NCBI GenBank assembly: GCA_964516925.1
Contig: CAZEXL010000003.1
Coordinates: 1 to 64,000 of the forward strand
Origin: CAG-552 sp964516925
GTDB taxonomy: Bacteria; Bacillota; Clostridia; Christensenellales; Pumilibacteraceae
Direction of reading: 5' to 3'
Length of the DNA stretch: 64,000 bases
A model generated the notes under the pieces. It was not told the DNA's origin and made no database searches. It saw nothing but the letters and a program-made list of their open reading frames with translations. Both the position numbers and the translations under genes were made by a program. This document shows, piece after piece, positions 8,279 through 17,505 of the stretch. Every line of letters begins with the position of its first letter. Position 1 is the stretch's first letter.

Positions 8279-8411
8279 GCGTAACTAAAAGTTTTTTAAA
8301 ATTAACAACACGATAAAAATTGTCGTTTGCAAAAATCGGTTTCGTTGAAATTATAGAACTAGTCGTAAAATCTTTTATATCGGATAGTGCGATTGTTAAA
8401 ATCGGGCTGAG

Positions 8412-8759
8412 CTAGTCGTTGAATTCATTGCCCTTAAATTCGCCTTCGTGCCTGCTTCCGTCATGAAGGTAAAGTACGCCTTTACCGTTTGGAACGCCGC
8501 CAAGAAATTCGCCTTCGTACCTGTCGCCGTTTGTAAAGTAATATACGCCTTTTCCGTGTGCTGCGCCGCCAAGAAATTCACCTTCGTATCTGTTTCCGTT
8601 TGCAAAGCGATAAACGCCGTGCCCGTTGTACGTACCGCCTTTAAATTCGCCCTCGTATTTGCTGCCGTCCGCAAAATATTCTATGCCTTTTCCGTGTGCT
8701 GTGCCGCCAAGAAATTCGCCTTCGTATCTGCTACCGTCTTTTTTGTTTACGATTATTAT
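8412..8759 (-). pseudogene. Short MORN-repeat reading frame lacking a normal start codon
   Basis: On the minus strand an uninterrupted frame encodes five MORN units (for example GSRYEGEFLGGTAHGKG) and ends at TAG (8414-8412). A good ribosome site, AAGGAG (8770-8765), is followed 5 nt later by ATA ATA ATC rather than ATG, as if the start were mutated ATG to ATA. No in-frame ATG, GTG or TTG exists between the upstream in-frame stop and the first repeat. It is either a recently inactivated paralogue of the neighbouring MORN gene or uses a rare start. The repeats themselves are intact. Confidence 0.6.
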
Positions 8760-8806
8760 AAAGTCTCCTTTGGTGAAACAGGCAAGTTAAGACGCTAGGA
8801 AAAAAA

Positions 8807-10048
8807 TTAACCTTCGAATTTATCGCCGACAAATTCGCCTTCGTGTTTATCGCCGTTTGCGCAATAGTAGACGCCGTGCCCTTCGCGTTTGCCGCCCTTA
8901 AATTCGCCCTCGTACTTGCTGCCGCTTGCAAAGTAAAACACGCCGTTTCCTTCACGCCTACCGTCAACATATTCTCCTACGTACTTGTTTCCGCCTGCAA
9001 AGTAGTAAGTGCCTTTGCCGTTGCGCACGTCGCCGGCAAATTCGCCTTCGTACTTATCGCCGTTTTCGTAGTAATAAGTTCCGTTTCCTTCACGCTTACT
9101 GCGTTTGAATTCTCCCTCGTACTTGCCGCCGTCGGCAAAGTAAAGCACGCCTTTGCCGTCGCGCAGATTATGTTTGAATTCTCCTACGTATTTGTTGCCG
9201 TTTGCATAATAATAGGTGCCTTTGCCGTTAAGTTCGCAGTCCTTAAATTCACCTTCGCACTTGTCGCCGTTGGAGTAATAGTAGGTGCCTTTTCCGTCAA
9301 ATACGCCGCCCCTAAATTCACCCTCGTATCTGTCGCCTTCGGCGTAACAATAGATGCCTTTGCCGTTAAATTTATTGTCCTTAAATTCTCCTTCGTATCT
9401 ACCTCCGTCGGGGTAGTAAAGCGTGCCTTTGCCGTTACGTAAATTGTTTTTAAATTCTCCTACGTATTTGCAACCGTCGGGGTAGTAAAGCGTGCCTTTG
9501 CCGTTAAATATGCCGCCCTTGAATTCACCCTCGTATCTGCCTCCCTCGGCGTAATAATAGACGCCTTTGCCGTTACGCGAGTCACCCTTAAATTCGCCTA
9601 CGTATTTGCTTCCGTCGTCGTAATAATAGACTCCGTTGCCGTTACGTAAATCGTTAACAAATTCTCCTTCGTATTTATCACCGTCGGCATAGTAAAGTAT
9701 GCCTTTGCCGTTGCGTAAATTGTCCTTAAATTCGCCTACGTATTTATCGCCGTCGGCATAGTAAAGCGTGCCGTTGCCGTTAAATGCACCGCTTTTAAAC
9801 TCGCCTTCGTAAGTCCAACCGTTTACGCTGATAAGTTTGCCGCGTTCTTCCTGCCCGTTTTTCCAAGTTCCTTCGTATTTGCTTCCGTCGTTATGATAGA
9901 ATATGCCGCGTCCGTCGGGGATGCCGTCCTTAAATTCGCCCTCGTATCTACCTTCTTTACGATAGTATACGCCGTGTCCGTGCGGTTGTCCTATCGAATT
10001 TACTTCGCCTTCGTATTTGTCGCCGTCGCTGTAATCGATTGTTGCCAT
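8807..10048 (-). CDS. MORN-repeat protein
   Basis: A 413-residue protein consisting of about 18 tandem 23-residue MORN units of the form (Y/V)EGEFKxxxxNGKGxYYYADGxK. There is no signal peptide or membrane span. MORN proteins form elongated beta-sheet rods that bind lipids or other proteins; the bacterial function is usually unknown. The start at 10048 follows AAGGAG and begins MATIDYSDGDKYEGE. A longer in-frame start at 10105 lies within the promoter and is rejected. The last unit is truncated. A shorter MORN frame lies immediately downstream. Confidence 0.88.
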   Translation of the reverse strand: MATIDYSDGDKYEGEVNSIGQPHGHGVYYRKEGRYEGEFKDGIPDGRGIFYHNDGSKYEGTWKNGQEERGKLISVNGWTYEGEFKSGAFNGNGTLYYADGDKYVGEFKDNLRNGKGILYYADGDKYEGEFVNDLRNGNGVYYYDDGSKYVGEFKGDSRNGKGVYYYAEGGRYEGEFKGGIFNGKGTLYYPDGCKYVGEFKNNLRNGKGTLYYPDGGRYEGEFKDNKFNGKGIYCYAEGDRYEGEFRGGVFDGKGTYYYSNGDKCEGEFKDCELNGKGTYYYANGNKYVGEFKHNLRDGKGVLYFADGGKYEGEFKRSKREGNGTYYYENGDKYEGEFAGDVRNGKGTYYFAGGNKYVGEYVDGRREGNGVFYFASGSKYEGEFKGGKREGHGVYYCANGDKHEGEFVGDKFEG

Positions 10049-10076
10049 GTTTTTCTCCTTAAAAAACGTTGTATAC

Positions 10077-10105
10077 AGTATAATAAATTCTTTTGCGCTT
10101 GTCAA
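10077..10105 (-). promoter_or_regulatory. Promoter of the MORN gene
   Basis: Minus-strand TTGACA (10105-10100), 17-bp spacer, TATACT (10082-10077), 28 nt before the start codon. Confidence 0.75.
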
Positions 10106-10139
10106 TAGTTTGCAATGTTTGCAAACTAAGCGGGCAATT

Positions 10140-10180
10140 AAAAAAAGCGACCTCCTTAAAAAGGAAGTCGCTTTGCAAAT
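10140..10180 (-). terminator. Terminator of the distal NhaC gene
   Basis: AAAGCGAC..TCCTT pairs with AAGGAAGTCGCTTT. The one mismatch becomes a G:U pair on the minus-strand RNA, and a run of T follows on that strand. Confidence 0.75.
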
Positions 10181-10184
10181 TAAC

Positions 10185-11660
10185 TTAGGCGATTTTCGAG
10201 TTATGTTTGTTTTTTGTCGCTGTAAAAATCACCAGCGTAACGAACATAATTGCCGTTATAACCCAGCCGAACCAAATCAGTCCGGTTATGCCCGAAACCA
10301 AGAAGCCCATAAAGGCGATTACGGCGATAAGTAACGCGCCCGGCAGTTGCGCCTTAATAAACGGTATGTGATCGCATTCGCACACCGACGAAGCCAGAAG
10401 CGTGGAGTCCGAAATGGGGGATACTTGATTGCCGAAAACCGAGCCGGAAAGCACGGCGGCTATCGAAAGAATTTGAAGCGTGCTGAACGCGTCGAACATG
10501 GGGACGGTAAGCGGAACCAGCAGTCCGAACGTTCCCCAAGCCGTGCCGGTTGCAAAAGCGGTACACATGGATACGATAAACAAGATTGCCGGCAAAAGCG
10601 ACTTGGCTTCGCCCATCTCGGCGGTAAGTCCGCCTATAAACGTTCCTACGCCCAGTCGTTCGCAAATTCCCGTAAGCGTCCATGCGAATACAAGAATTAT
10701 CATAACGTCTACCACGCTTTTAAAGCCGTCGGTAAAGCATTGAGTGAATTCTTTAAGCGTAAGAATTTTGCGCGGCAAATAAAGCAACAAACAGCATATT
10801 ATGGTAAACGCACCGCTAAGTACAAGCGACGTTTCCGAGCTGTACGGCGAAAACAGCATAAGCAATATGCTTAACGCGATAAGCATGATTATGGGCAGCA
10901 AAAGGTCGATCGATCTTCCTTTAAGGTTCGCGGGTTGTTCGGTTTTTGCGTCGTCGACGCTGGCAGAAGCAACGCGTTTCATTCCCAGCGGATTAACGTC
11001 TAAAGCTGCCGAAATAAACAAAAACGCAAGTGTAAGAATGGGGTAGAAGTTGCAAAGCAACGTGCTTAGGTACAGCGAAAAAGCGTTGCCGTCAAGCGAT
11101 TCGCCTATGTTGCCGGTTATTGCGCCTGCCCAACTGGATATGGGTACCAATATACAAATAGATACCGACACGCTGCCTATTATGTACGCGAGTTTTATTC
11201 TGGAAATTCCGTATTTGTCGGTTACCGGACGCATGATGGTGCCTACTGCCAAACGGTTGAAGTAGTCGTCCATAAATATAAAGCAACCCAGGCTTGTGGT
11301 TGCAAGCAACGCACCCTTTCGCGATTTTATTTTGCTTGCGATAAACGAGCCGAATGCAGTCGTTCCGCCCGATTTATTCATAAGTGCGACCAATATTCCC
11401 AGTTCGAGTATAAAAATGAGAATTCCTGCGTTTCCCAGCCCCGTAATGGTAGCTGCTCCGTCCGACACCGTCAAATCGGCGCCCATCTTGTTTGCCATAA
11501 CCGCAAAAAGTTCGTTAAACGCAACTATCGGGTTGCCGCCGGCAAGAAAAAGAGCACCCGTCAAAATGCCCAAAAACAACGAAACGAAAACTTCTTTTGT
11601 AATAAGCGCAAACACCACCGCAATCAGCGTTGGTACGATCGCCCAAAACGTACCTACCAT
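10185..11660 (-). CDS. nhaC: NhaC-family Na+/H+ antiporter
   Basis: A 491-residue membrane protein with 11-12 spans. Family features include LITKEVFVSLFLG near the N-terminus, FIMDDYFNRLAVG and SPISDSTLLAS. It should exchange external protons or anions against internal Na+ or an organic anion; the NhaC family also contains malate/lactate antiporters, so the substrate is open. The start at 11660 follows TAGGAG and removes a 25-residue extension lying in the promoter region. A paralogue on the same strand (13169-14797) shares all of these motifs. Confidence 0.85.
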   Translation of the reverse strand: MVGTFWAIVPTLIAVVFALITKEVFVSLFLGILTGALFLAGGNPIVAFNELFAVMANKMGADLTVSDGAATITGLGNAGILIFILELGILVALMNKSGGTTAFGSFIASKIKSRKGALLATTSLGCFIFMDDYFNRLAVGTIMRPVTDKYGISRIKLAYIIGSVSVSICILVPISSWAGAITGNIGESLDGNAFSLYLSTLLCNFYPILTLAFLFISAALDVNPLGMKRVASASVDDAKTEQPANLKGRSIDLLLPIIMLIALSILLMLFSPYSSETSLVLSGAFTIICCLLLYLPRKILTLKEFTQCFTDGFKSVVDVMIILVFAWTLTGICERLGVGTFIGGLTAEMGEAKSLLPAILFIVSMCTAFATGTAWGTFGLLVPLTVPMFDAFSTLQILSIAAVLSGSVFGNQVSPISDSTLLASSVCECDHIPFIKAQLPGALLIAVIAFMGFLVSGITGLIWFGWVITAIMFVTLVIFTATKNKHNSKIA

Positions 11661-11702
11661 AACTCTTCTCCTAAAGCCGAATAAAATATATATTACGCAT
11701 AA

Positions 11703-11731
11703 ATTATACACGCATAAACTAAGCTTGTCAA
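11703..11731 (-). promoter_or_regulatory. Consensus promoter of the distal nhaC gene
   Basis: Minus-strand TTGACA (11731-11726), 17-bp spacer, TATAAT (11708-11703). Confidence 0.8.
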
Positions 11732-11807
11732 GCAAAAAAACATTGCCGTAAAAAATAATTTTACGCAGTGCCGAGTAAAATAGGCGTAGCTGTGCGTATA
11801 AACGCTA

Positions 11808-11850
11808 AAAATAAAAAACAGCGCAACCGTAAGTTACGCCGTTTTTCGCT
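11808..11850 (-). terminator. Probable terminator after the YwlG-like gene
   Basis: Minus-strand hairpin GGCGTAAC / GGTTGCGC around a short loop, followed by TTTTTTATTTTT. Confidence 0.6.
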
Positions 11851-11864
11851 TGAATGAATAGTTT

Positions 11865-12407
11865 TTACAACATATTTTGGTCGTAAATCGCGCGAACGCC
11901 GCCAACAAACTTGGGCCTTGTTCTTGCGCCGCAAACCAAAGCTTTGCCAATATGGTTGTTTTCCAGTCTTACCGGTACCGCAACTTTTTTAAGGTGCATG
12001 CCAATCATGGTAAGACCGATATCAAGTCCTGCGTCCGCCTTAATTTCTTCCACAGCCACCGGATCGCTAAATCCCGCGTAAGCCTTGGTGGCAAGCGAGC
12101 CGCCCGCTTTGGGTTGAGGCACGACGTTTACGACTTCGGAATAGGGCACTGCCTTGCGTTCGGTAACGATTGCGCGGTTAAGGTGTTCGCAACATTGAAT
12201 TGCAAGATAAAGTCCGTTTTGCGACGTGTAGTCGTTTAGCGCCTTAAAAATTTCGCCCGCAACGTCGGGGTTGGAGTTTGTTCCTATTTTAGAACCCAAA
12301 ACTTCGCTTGTCGAGCAGCCCACTACTACGATATTGCCTTGTTTAACTTTTGCTTTTTCGCAAAGTTCTTTGATTGCGGCATAAGTTTGTTCGTAATAAT
12401 TTTCCAT
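11865..12407 (-). CDS. TIGR01440 / YwlG-family (UPF0340) protein
   Basis: A 180-residue protein. The family signature is clear: GNIVVVGCSTSEVLG near residue 24 and CCEHLNRAIV near residue 92, with conserved Gly-rich and Cys residues, and SDPVAVEEIKADAG later. The family is widespread in Bacillota and its molecular function is not established. It is preceded by AAGGAG and lies 46 nt downstream of an ECF S-component gene on the same strand, so the two are probably co-transcribed. Confidence 0.88.
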   Translation of the reverse strand: MENYYEQTYAAIKELCEKAKVKQGNIVVVGCSTSEVLGSKIGTNSNPDVAGEIFKALNDYTSQNGLYLAIQCCEHLNRAIVTERKAVPYSEVVNVVPQPKAGGSLATKAYAGFSDPVAVEEIKADAGLDIGLTMIGMHLKKVAVPVRLENNHIGKALVCGARTRPKFVGGVRAIYDQNML

Positions 12408-12453
12408 ATTGTTCTCCTTTACGTAACGGAATTAGCCGTAACTACGTTTTATA

Positions 12454-13011
12454 CTATTGTTTTTGTTCGGTCGAATCGCTTTGAACCTCGTTTCCTTGTT
12501 CCGTAGCGTCGTCGGTAATTTTGCGACGAACGAAAATTTTAACCAAGATTACGCCCAGAATCAAGCCTGCTGCGCCTTGAATACAGTTGGGCACCGCATT
12601 GGCAAGCGACGGCATGAATCCGTACAATATGGTTTCAAAAGCAAGATAACCGAGTATCATAACGGCTTCGGCGGCAATTCCGCTTATTATTCTGGAAGGT
12701 AAGTCGCCGAGTTTTTTGTTTAACGCTTTGTAAACGAAGTAGGCAACAAGCGCCATACAGCCTTTTATTACAAACGTTGCCGGCGCGTACATGGGGTAGC
12801 CGAACAGGTCGGCAAGTCCGCTGCCGATGGCTGCAGCCAAAAAGCCGTAAGTAGGCGACAACATCCAGCCTGCAAGCAATACTATGCAGTCGCCGAGGTT
12901 AAGATAGCCGTTTAGCGGCGAAGGTATTTTTATTACCATTGTCGCAACGCAAGTAAGCGCGGCGAACATTGCCGTAAACACGATTTTTTTTGTGGTTGAT
13001 TGTGTGTTCAT
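12454..13011 (-). CDS. ECF transporter S component
   Basis: A 185-residue protein with about five to six spans. It begins TTKKIVFTAMFAALTCVATMVIKIP, the usual start of S-components, with GYLNLGDCIVLLAG and GSGLADLFGYP typical of the HmpT/pyrimidine- or thiamine-precursor-like group. It captures a vitamin or precursor and hands it to an ECF energising module, which is not in this window (shared group II module expected). The C-terminal 25 residues are polar. No riboswitch was recognised in the short leader, so the ligand is not assigned. A TTGTGG-17-TATAAT promoter lies just upstream (13064-13036). Confidence 0.82.
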   Translation of the reverse strand: MNTQSTTKKIVFTAMFAALTCVATMVIKIPSPLNGYLNLGDCIVLLAGWMLSPTYGFLAAAIGSGLADLFGYPMYAPATFVIKGCMALVAYFVYKALNKKLGDLPSRIISGIAAEAVMILGYLAFETILYGFMPSLANAVPNCIQGAAGLILGVILVKIFVRRKITDDATEQGNEVQSDSTEQKQ

Positions 13012-13114
13012 AATTTATCTCCTTTAACGAAGTCGATTATACAACATTTCTGAACATACCACAATATCCAAAAAAGAAGTTTTTTATATGACCAGATTTG
13101 TGCGTTGCTTTTAT

Positions 13115-13155
13115 ATAAAAACGAGCTACAAGAAATTCTTATAGCTCGTTATTTT
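13115..13155 (-). terminator. Terminator of the proximal NhaC gene
   Basis: AACGAGCTA / TAGCTCGTT stem; on the minus strand it is followed by TTTTTATATAAAA. Confidence 0.75.
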
Positions 13156-13168
13156 CGTTACGTTAAAG

Positions 13169-14797
13169 TTAGGCTTCCGTACTTTCGTTTCGTTCGCCTG
13201 CCATAGCTTCTTTGTAAAGAGGTCCGGAAAGCATGCCCTTCTTCTTTAAGAGCGTATAGGCGGTAATTATAAACGCCGCAAATAAAACGATTGCAACGAT
13301 CCAGCCTATCCAAATGTGGCTCGTAAGTCCGGCAACCAAGAAGCTTACAAACGCTATAGCCGCTACGCAAAGTGCGTTGGGAAGCTGAGCGTTTACGTAG
13401 TCGAGGTGGTTGCTCTTGCACGCCGCCGCCGAAAGAATGGTAGCGTCCGAGATGGGGGATACCTGATCGCCGAACACCGAACCGGAAAGCACTGCCGATA
13501 TGGTAAGCACCATAAGTTCGTAACCTATCGCTTGTCCCATGGGCGCAACGATGGGGACCATAATACCGAACGTTCCCCACGAAGTGCCGGTAGCAAACGC
13601 GGTGCCCATAGCGGCAAGGAAGAAGATTGCAGGCAGGAACTTGTCGGCGTCGCCCATCCATACCGCAAACGCGGTAACGAACGCGCTGAGGTTAAGCTCT
13701 TCGCATACGCCGGTAAGCGCCCAAGCGAATACCAAGATAATAAACACGTCCGCAATCGACTTGAAGCCGGTGCCGAAGCAGCCGGTGTATTCCTTAAGAG
13801 TCATAAGCTTGCGGGGCAAGTACAACAACAAACAGAAGATAAGAGCAATGCAGCCACCCATCGCAAGAGCTGTGTTGGTGGCAAACATACTGTTTCCGTT
13901 GCCGTCTTTTATAAGGAGCAGAGTGCAACACGAAGCAACAAGCACTACTATGGGCAAAACGAGGTCGAGCACTTTGCCGTTGGGGCTGAAGTCTACTTCG
14001 TCGTCGCCCTTAGAAGCCTCTTTGCCGCAAAGCAAATCGCCCGTTTTTATTGCGGTGTGTTCGTGCTTTATCATGCCGAAAAGGTCGATACCCAAAGCCG
14101 AGGTAACTATCAAGAACGCCAAAAGCAAAATGGGGTAGAAGTTGCTGCCGATAGTTTCGATGTATACGCTAAACGAGTCGTACGCGCTTCCGAGTCCTTC
14201 GCCTATGTAGCCCGATACGGCGCTTGCCCAGCTGGAAACGGGAATAAGAATACAAATCGAAACCGAAATGCTTCCTACCAAAAAAGAAGTTTTTGCGCGT
14301 GAAATGCGGTATTGATCGTTTATAGGTTGCATAATCGAACCTACTGCAAGACGATTGAAGTAATCGTCCATAAACATCAAGCAGCCAAGTCCGGTGGTGG
14401 CGAGTAACGCGCCTTTACGAGATTTAACGTGGGTATGCACCCAATTGCCGAACGCCTTTGCTCCGCCGGCTTTATTCATCATTGCTACTAAAATGCCAAG
14501 TTCCAGAATAAAAATAAGTATTCCGGCGTTTCCCGCACCCACGACGGCGCCCGTTTCGTCTACTTCCGGTCCCATAGTGGAAGCCATAATTTCAAAGATG
14601 GTTTCAAGAGCGGTAATAGGGTTGCCGCTTGCGCTGATCATTCCGCCTACGAACACGCCCAAAAAGAGCGATATGTAAACTTCTTTGGTAATAAGCGCAA
14701 GGGTAATTGCAGTAATTGCGGGTATAAGCGCCCAAAAATACTGCCCCATAATTTCGGTGGCATTACTTGCGGTAATTTCCACAGCCAATAAGTTCAT
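13169..14797 (-). CDS. nhaC: NhaC-family Na+/H+ antiporter (second copy)
   Basis: A 542-residue membrane protein with 11-12 spans, closely similar to the 10185-11660 gene (LITKEVYISLFLG, FMDDYFNRLAVGS, SPISDATILSAAA). It carries a longer cytoplasmic insert in the middle (about residues 255-285, LLCGKEASKGDDEVDF) and a polar C-terminal tail. Start chosen at the ATG following AAGGAG. Two NhaC paralogues separated by two unrelated genes point to an old duplication with possibly different substrates. Confidence 0.87.
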   Translation of the reverse strand: MNLLAVEITASNATEIMGQYFWALIPAITAITLALITKEVYISLFLGVFVGGMISASGNPITALETIFEIMASTMGPEVDETGAVVGAGNAGILIFILELGILVAMMNKAGGAKAFGNWVHTHVKSRKGALLATTGLGCLMFMDDYFNRLAVGSIMQPINDQYRISRAKTSFLVGSISVSICILIPVSSWASAVSGYIGEGLGSAYDSFSVYIETIGSNFYPILLLAFLIVTSALGIDLFGMIKHEHTAIKTGDLLCGKEASKGDDEVDFSPNGKVLDLVLPIVVLVASCCTLLLIKDGNGNSMFATNTALAMGGCIALIFCLLLYLPRKLMTLKEYTGCFGTGFKSIADVFIILVFAWALTGVCEELNLSAFVTAFAVWMGDADKFLPAIFFLAAMGTAFATGTSWGTFGIMVPIVAPMGQAIGYELMVLTISAVLSGSVFGDQVSPISDATILSAAACKSNHLDYVNAQLPNALCVAAIAFVSFLVAGLTSHIWIGWIVAIVLFAAFIITAYTLLKKKGMLSGPLYKEAMAGERNESTEA

Positions 14798-14835
14798 GGT
14801 TAACTCCTTATGTATAAGATATACCTAATGAGATA

Positions 14836-14865
14836 ATTATACTATGCGTAAGCAACTATTGTCAA
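14836..14865 (-). promoter_or_regulatory. Promoter of the proximal nhaC gene
   Basis: Minus-strand TTGACA (14865-14860), 18-bp spacer, TATAAT (14841-14836), in the divergent region with the ABC exporter. Confidence 0.75.
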
Positions 14866-14950
14866 CTTTATGGGCGAGGCTAAACGAAAAAACTGTGCTT
14901 ATTTGCTCAAAAAAACTGTAGCTTACGTTAAAGCTCGTTTGCGTTTTCGG

Positions 14951-14980
14951 TTGACTAATCGGTAGCAAGCGTATTATAAT
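14951..14980 (+). promoter_or_regulatory. Promoter of the ABC exporter
   Basis: TTGACT (14951-14956), 18-bp spacer, TATAAT (14975-14980); AAGGAG follows before the start codon. Confidence 0.75.
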
Positions 14981-15002
14981 GTTGTTAAGCTAAGGAGAAG
15001 AT

Positions 15003-16724
15003 ATGATCAAGAGGTTTTTCGCTTACTACAAGCCGCATAAAAAGCTTTTTATAATCGATATTATTTGTTCGTTTTTAATTTCGCTGTGCAATTTGTTTTA
15101 TCCGTTCGTGACGAAACTTATAATAAACGAGTACGCGCCCGGTAAAATGCTCGAGCTTATGCTCGTTTGGTGCGGCGCGTTGCTTTTGATATACGCAATA
15201 AAGGCGATTTTAAGCTATATCGTTCAATATTGGGGACATATTTTGGGCGTAAGAATACAGGGCGATATGCGCGAAGACTTTTTCCGCCATATCGAAACGC
15301 TTCCGTTTTCGTTTTTCGACGACAACAAGACGGGTGCGATTATGTCCAGAATAACCAACGACTTGTTTGATATTTCGGAGCTTGCTCATCACGGACCGGA
15401 AGACACGTTTATGTCGATAATAAGCGTAGTGGGCGCCGTCGTATTGCTTTGCGTAACGGTAAATCCTTATCTTGCGCTTATAGTGTTGTGCATAGTTCCG
15501 CTTATGTTGCTGTTTGCAATTCAAACCAGAAAGAAGATGCGAGTCGCCTTTAAGAAAAGTCGCGAGGGTATGGCTATAGTAAACGCCGAAGTCGAATCGT
15601 CGATTTCGGGTATTCGAGTTGCCAAGGCGTACAACGCGGCTCAAAACGAATGCGACAAATTTCATAAGAGCAACGCCGTGTTTATGAAGGCTCGATCGTC
15701 GTCGTATAAGGCGATGGGTACGTTCTTCAGCGGCATGGGATTTTTCAACGACTTGCTGTATTTGGTGGCAATTACGGCGGGCGGACTTTTTATGTACTTC
15801 GACATAATCGACGCCGGCGAATTTGCGGCTTACATACTGTATACCACGATGATGATAAATCCCATACGCACGTTGGTGAACATCTTCGAACAAATTCAAA
15901 ACGGAATGACGGGATTCGTGCGTTTTACCGAGATTATGGATATCTCGGGCGAAGCCGAGTGCGAAAATCCCGTCGAGGTCGGCGAGCTTAAAGGCGATAT
16001 TTTGTACGACGACGTAACTTTTTCGTACAAAAACAAGGACAGCAAAAACACCGTAATAAAAAATCTTATGCTAAGCGTGCCCGCAGGCAAAACCGTTGCG
16101 TTGGTCGGGCCAAGCGGCGGCGGAAAAACGACGCTTTGCCATCTTTTGCCGCGTTTTTACGAAATAGAGGACGGAAGAATAACCATCGACGGAATAGATA
16201 TTCGTTCTATGAAGCGAAGCGATTTGCGTCGCAACGTAGGTATCGTCGCGCAAGACGTATTTTTGTTCGGCGGTTCGGTTAAGGAAAATATCGCTTACGG
16301 CAAGCCGAACGCAACCGACGAGGAAATTATCGAGGCTGCCAAAAAAGCCAACGTACACGAATTCGTGCAGTCGCTTCCCGACGGATACGACACTTACGTA
16401 GGCGAACGAGGCGTAAAGCTTAGCGGCGGTCAAAAGCAGCGTATAAGCATCGCAAGAGCGTTTTTAAAAAATCCGCCCATTCTCGTGCTTGACGAAGCGA
16501 CCTCTGCGCTGGATAACGTAACCGAATATCAAATTCAAAGTTCGCTAAACAGTTTAAGCAAGGGTAGAACGGTGCTTGTGGTTGCGCACAGGCTTTCCAC
16601 AATAAAGAACGCCGACGAAATTATAGTAATCGACAAGGACGGCGTGGTAGAGCGCGGTACGCACGAGCAACTTATTGCCGCAAAAGGAGAGTACTATAAG
16701 CTAAGCGAAGCGATTGCTTCGTAA
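15003..16724 (+). CDS. ABC exporter, fused permease and ATPase (MsbA/LmrA type)
   Basis: A 573-residue half-transporter. The first ~320 residues hold six membrane spans of the type I exporter fold. The ATPase domain follows, with Walker A GPSGGGKTT (369-377, Lys375), signature LSGGQ (473-477), Walker B ILVLDEA (Asp497, Glu498) and the H-loop VAHRLS. All catalytic residues are present, so it probably works as a homodimer; no second half-transporter is next to it. The substrate cannot be read from the sequence. A small membrane protein gene follows after 61 nt and may be co-transcribed. Confidence 0.9.
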   Translation: MIKRFFAYYKPHKKLFIIDIICSFLISLCNLFYPFVTKLIINEYAPGKMLELMLVWCGALLLIYAIKAILSYIVQYWGHILGVRIQGDMREDFFRHIETLPFSFFDDNKTGAIMSRITNDLFDISELAHHGPEDTFMSIISVVGAVVLLCVTVNPYLALIVLCIVPLMLLFAIQTRKKMRVAFKKSREGMAIVNAEVESSISGIRVAKAYNAAQNECDKFHKSNAVFMKARSSSYKAMGTFFSGMGFFNDLLYLVAITAGGLFMYFDIIDAGEFAAYILYTTMMINPIRTLVNIFEQIQNGMTGFVRFTEIMDISGEAECENPVEVGELKGDILYDDVTFSYKNKDSKNTVIKNLMLSVPAGKTVALVGPSGGGKTTLCHLLPRFYEIEDGRITIDGIDIRSMKRSDLRRNVGIVAQDVFLFGGSVKENIAYGKPNATDEEIIEAAKKANVHEFVQSLPDGYDTYVGERGVKLSGGQKQRISIARAFLKNPPILVLDEATSALDNVTEYQIQSSLNSLSKGRTVLVVAHRLSTIKNADEIIVIDKDGVVERGTHEQLIAAKGEYYKLSEAIAS

Positions 16725-16785
16725 CAAAATAGTTTGCGATAAAATCGTAATAACCGCTACGGCGGAAATATAGGAGAGGGAAGAT

Positions 16786-17421
16786 ATGGAATCTTTAAAA
16801 ACAATTCAGGTGTTTGCAAAAATCGGCAAAATAATAAGCCAAATCGTATTCGTTTGCTGTATAATCGGCGTTGCGGGTTGCGTGCTTGCGCTTATGTTAT
16901 TGCCTATCGGTGCGCAGGTGCTAGAGAGTGAAGGCACGACGCTAAACGATTATATAATCGCTTATCAGGGTTACTCGCTGGATACGTTGTACGCTATTAT
17001 CGCATCGGCGACGGTGATAGTCGCAGGCGAGTGCGTTACGGCAAAATTCGCTCAGCTTTATTTCAAGCGCGAGCTAAAAGACGGTACGCCGTTTACTTTG
17101 CGCGGCTCGAAAGAAATGCTTCGTCTAGGTATTATATCGGTAGCCGTTTCGGTGGGTTCGGTGATAGTAGCAAGTATAGTAAAAGCGGTAATGGCTGCCG
17201 CTTTGCCTGCCGTTCAGCTCGAAAACGTAGGCGATTACGAAATGTCGTTTAACGGACTGTTGTTTATCGTGGTGTCCTTCGTTTTGCGCAGCGCGACCGA
17301 GTTTATTACCGCCAAGCAAAAAGGCGAGAACGAAAGCGATTCTGCCGAGTGCGGTGACGAAACGCAAACGTGCTGTCAATCCGAAGTCGCTTTCGAAGCG
17401 AAAAACGACGAAACAAACTAG
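16786..17421 (+). CDS. DUF2975-like membrane protein
   Basis: A 211-residue protein with four predicted spans (about 20-45, 65-85, 108-135, 150-165). The LYFKRELKDGTPFTLRGSKE loop and LGI that follows are characteristic of DUF2975-type membrane proteins of Bacillota, often found near regulators or transporters. The C-terminal 45 residues are acidic, polar and Cys-containing (ECGDETQTCC). An AGGAGAGG ribosome site precedes the start. Function unknown. Confidence 0.7.
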   Translation: MESLKTIQVFAKIGKIISQIVFVCCIIGVAGCVLALMLLPIGAQVLESEGTTLNDYIIAYQGYSLDTLYAIIASATVIVAGECVTAKFAQLYFKRELKDGTPFTLRGSKEMLRLGIISVAVSVGSVIVASIVKAVMAAALPAVQLENVGDYEMSFNGLLFIVVSFVLRSATEFITAKQKGENESDSAECGDETQTCCQSEVAFEAKNDETN

Positions 17422-17445
17422 CCTCTTTGCGCTTTTAAACGAACG

Positions 17446-17480
17446 AAAAAAAGCGGACGAAAAATTTTCGTCCGCTTTTG
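17446..17480. terminator. Bidirectional terminator between convergent genes
   Basis: AAAAGCGGACGAAAA / TTTTCGTCCGCTTTT is a perfect hairpin flanked by A and T tracts. It serves both the membrane-protein gene and glyS. Confidence 0.9.
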
Positions 17481-17505
17481 TATTACGTTGCCAACGTGTC
17501 ACTTG

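Noticed and set aside
8396..8674. Thr/Ala-rich minus-strand frame, and similar plus-strand frames over both MORN regions
   Set aside because: They are out-of-frame readings of MORN repeats; the periodic DNA keeps other frames open.
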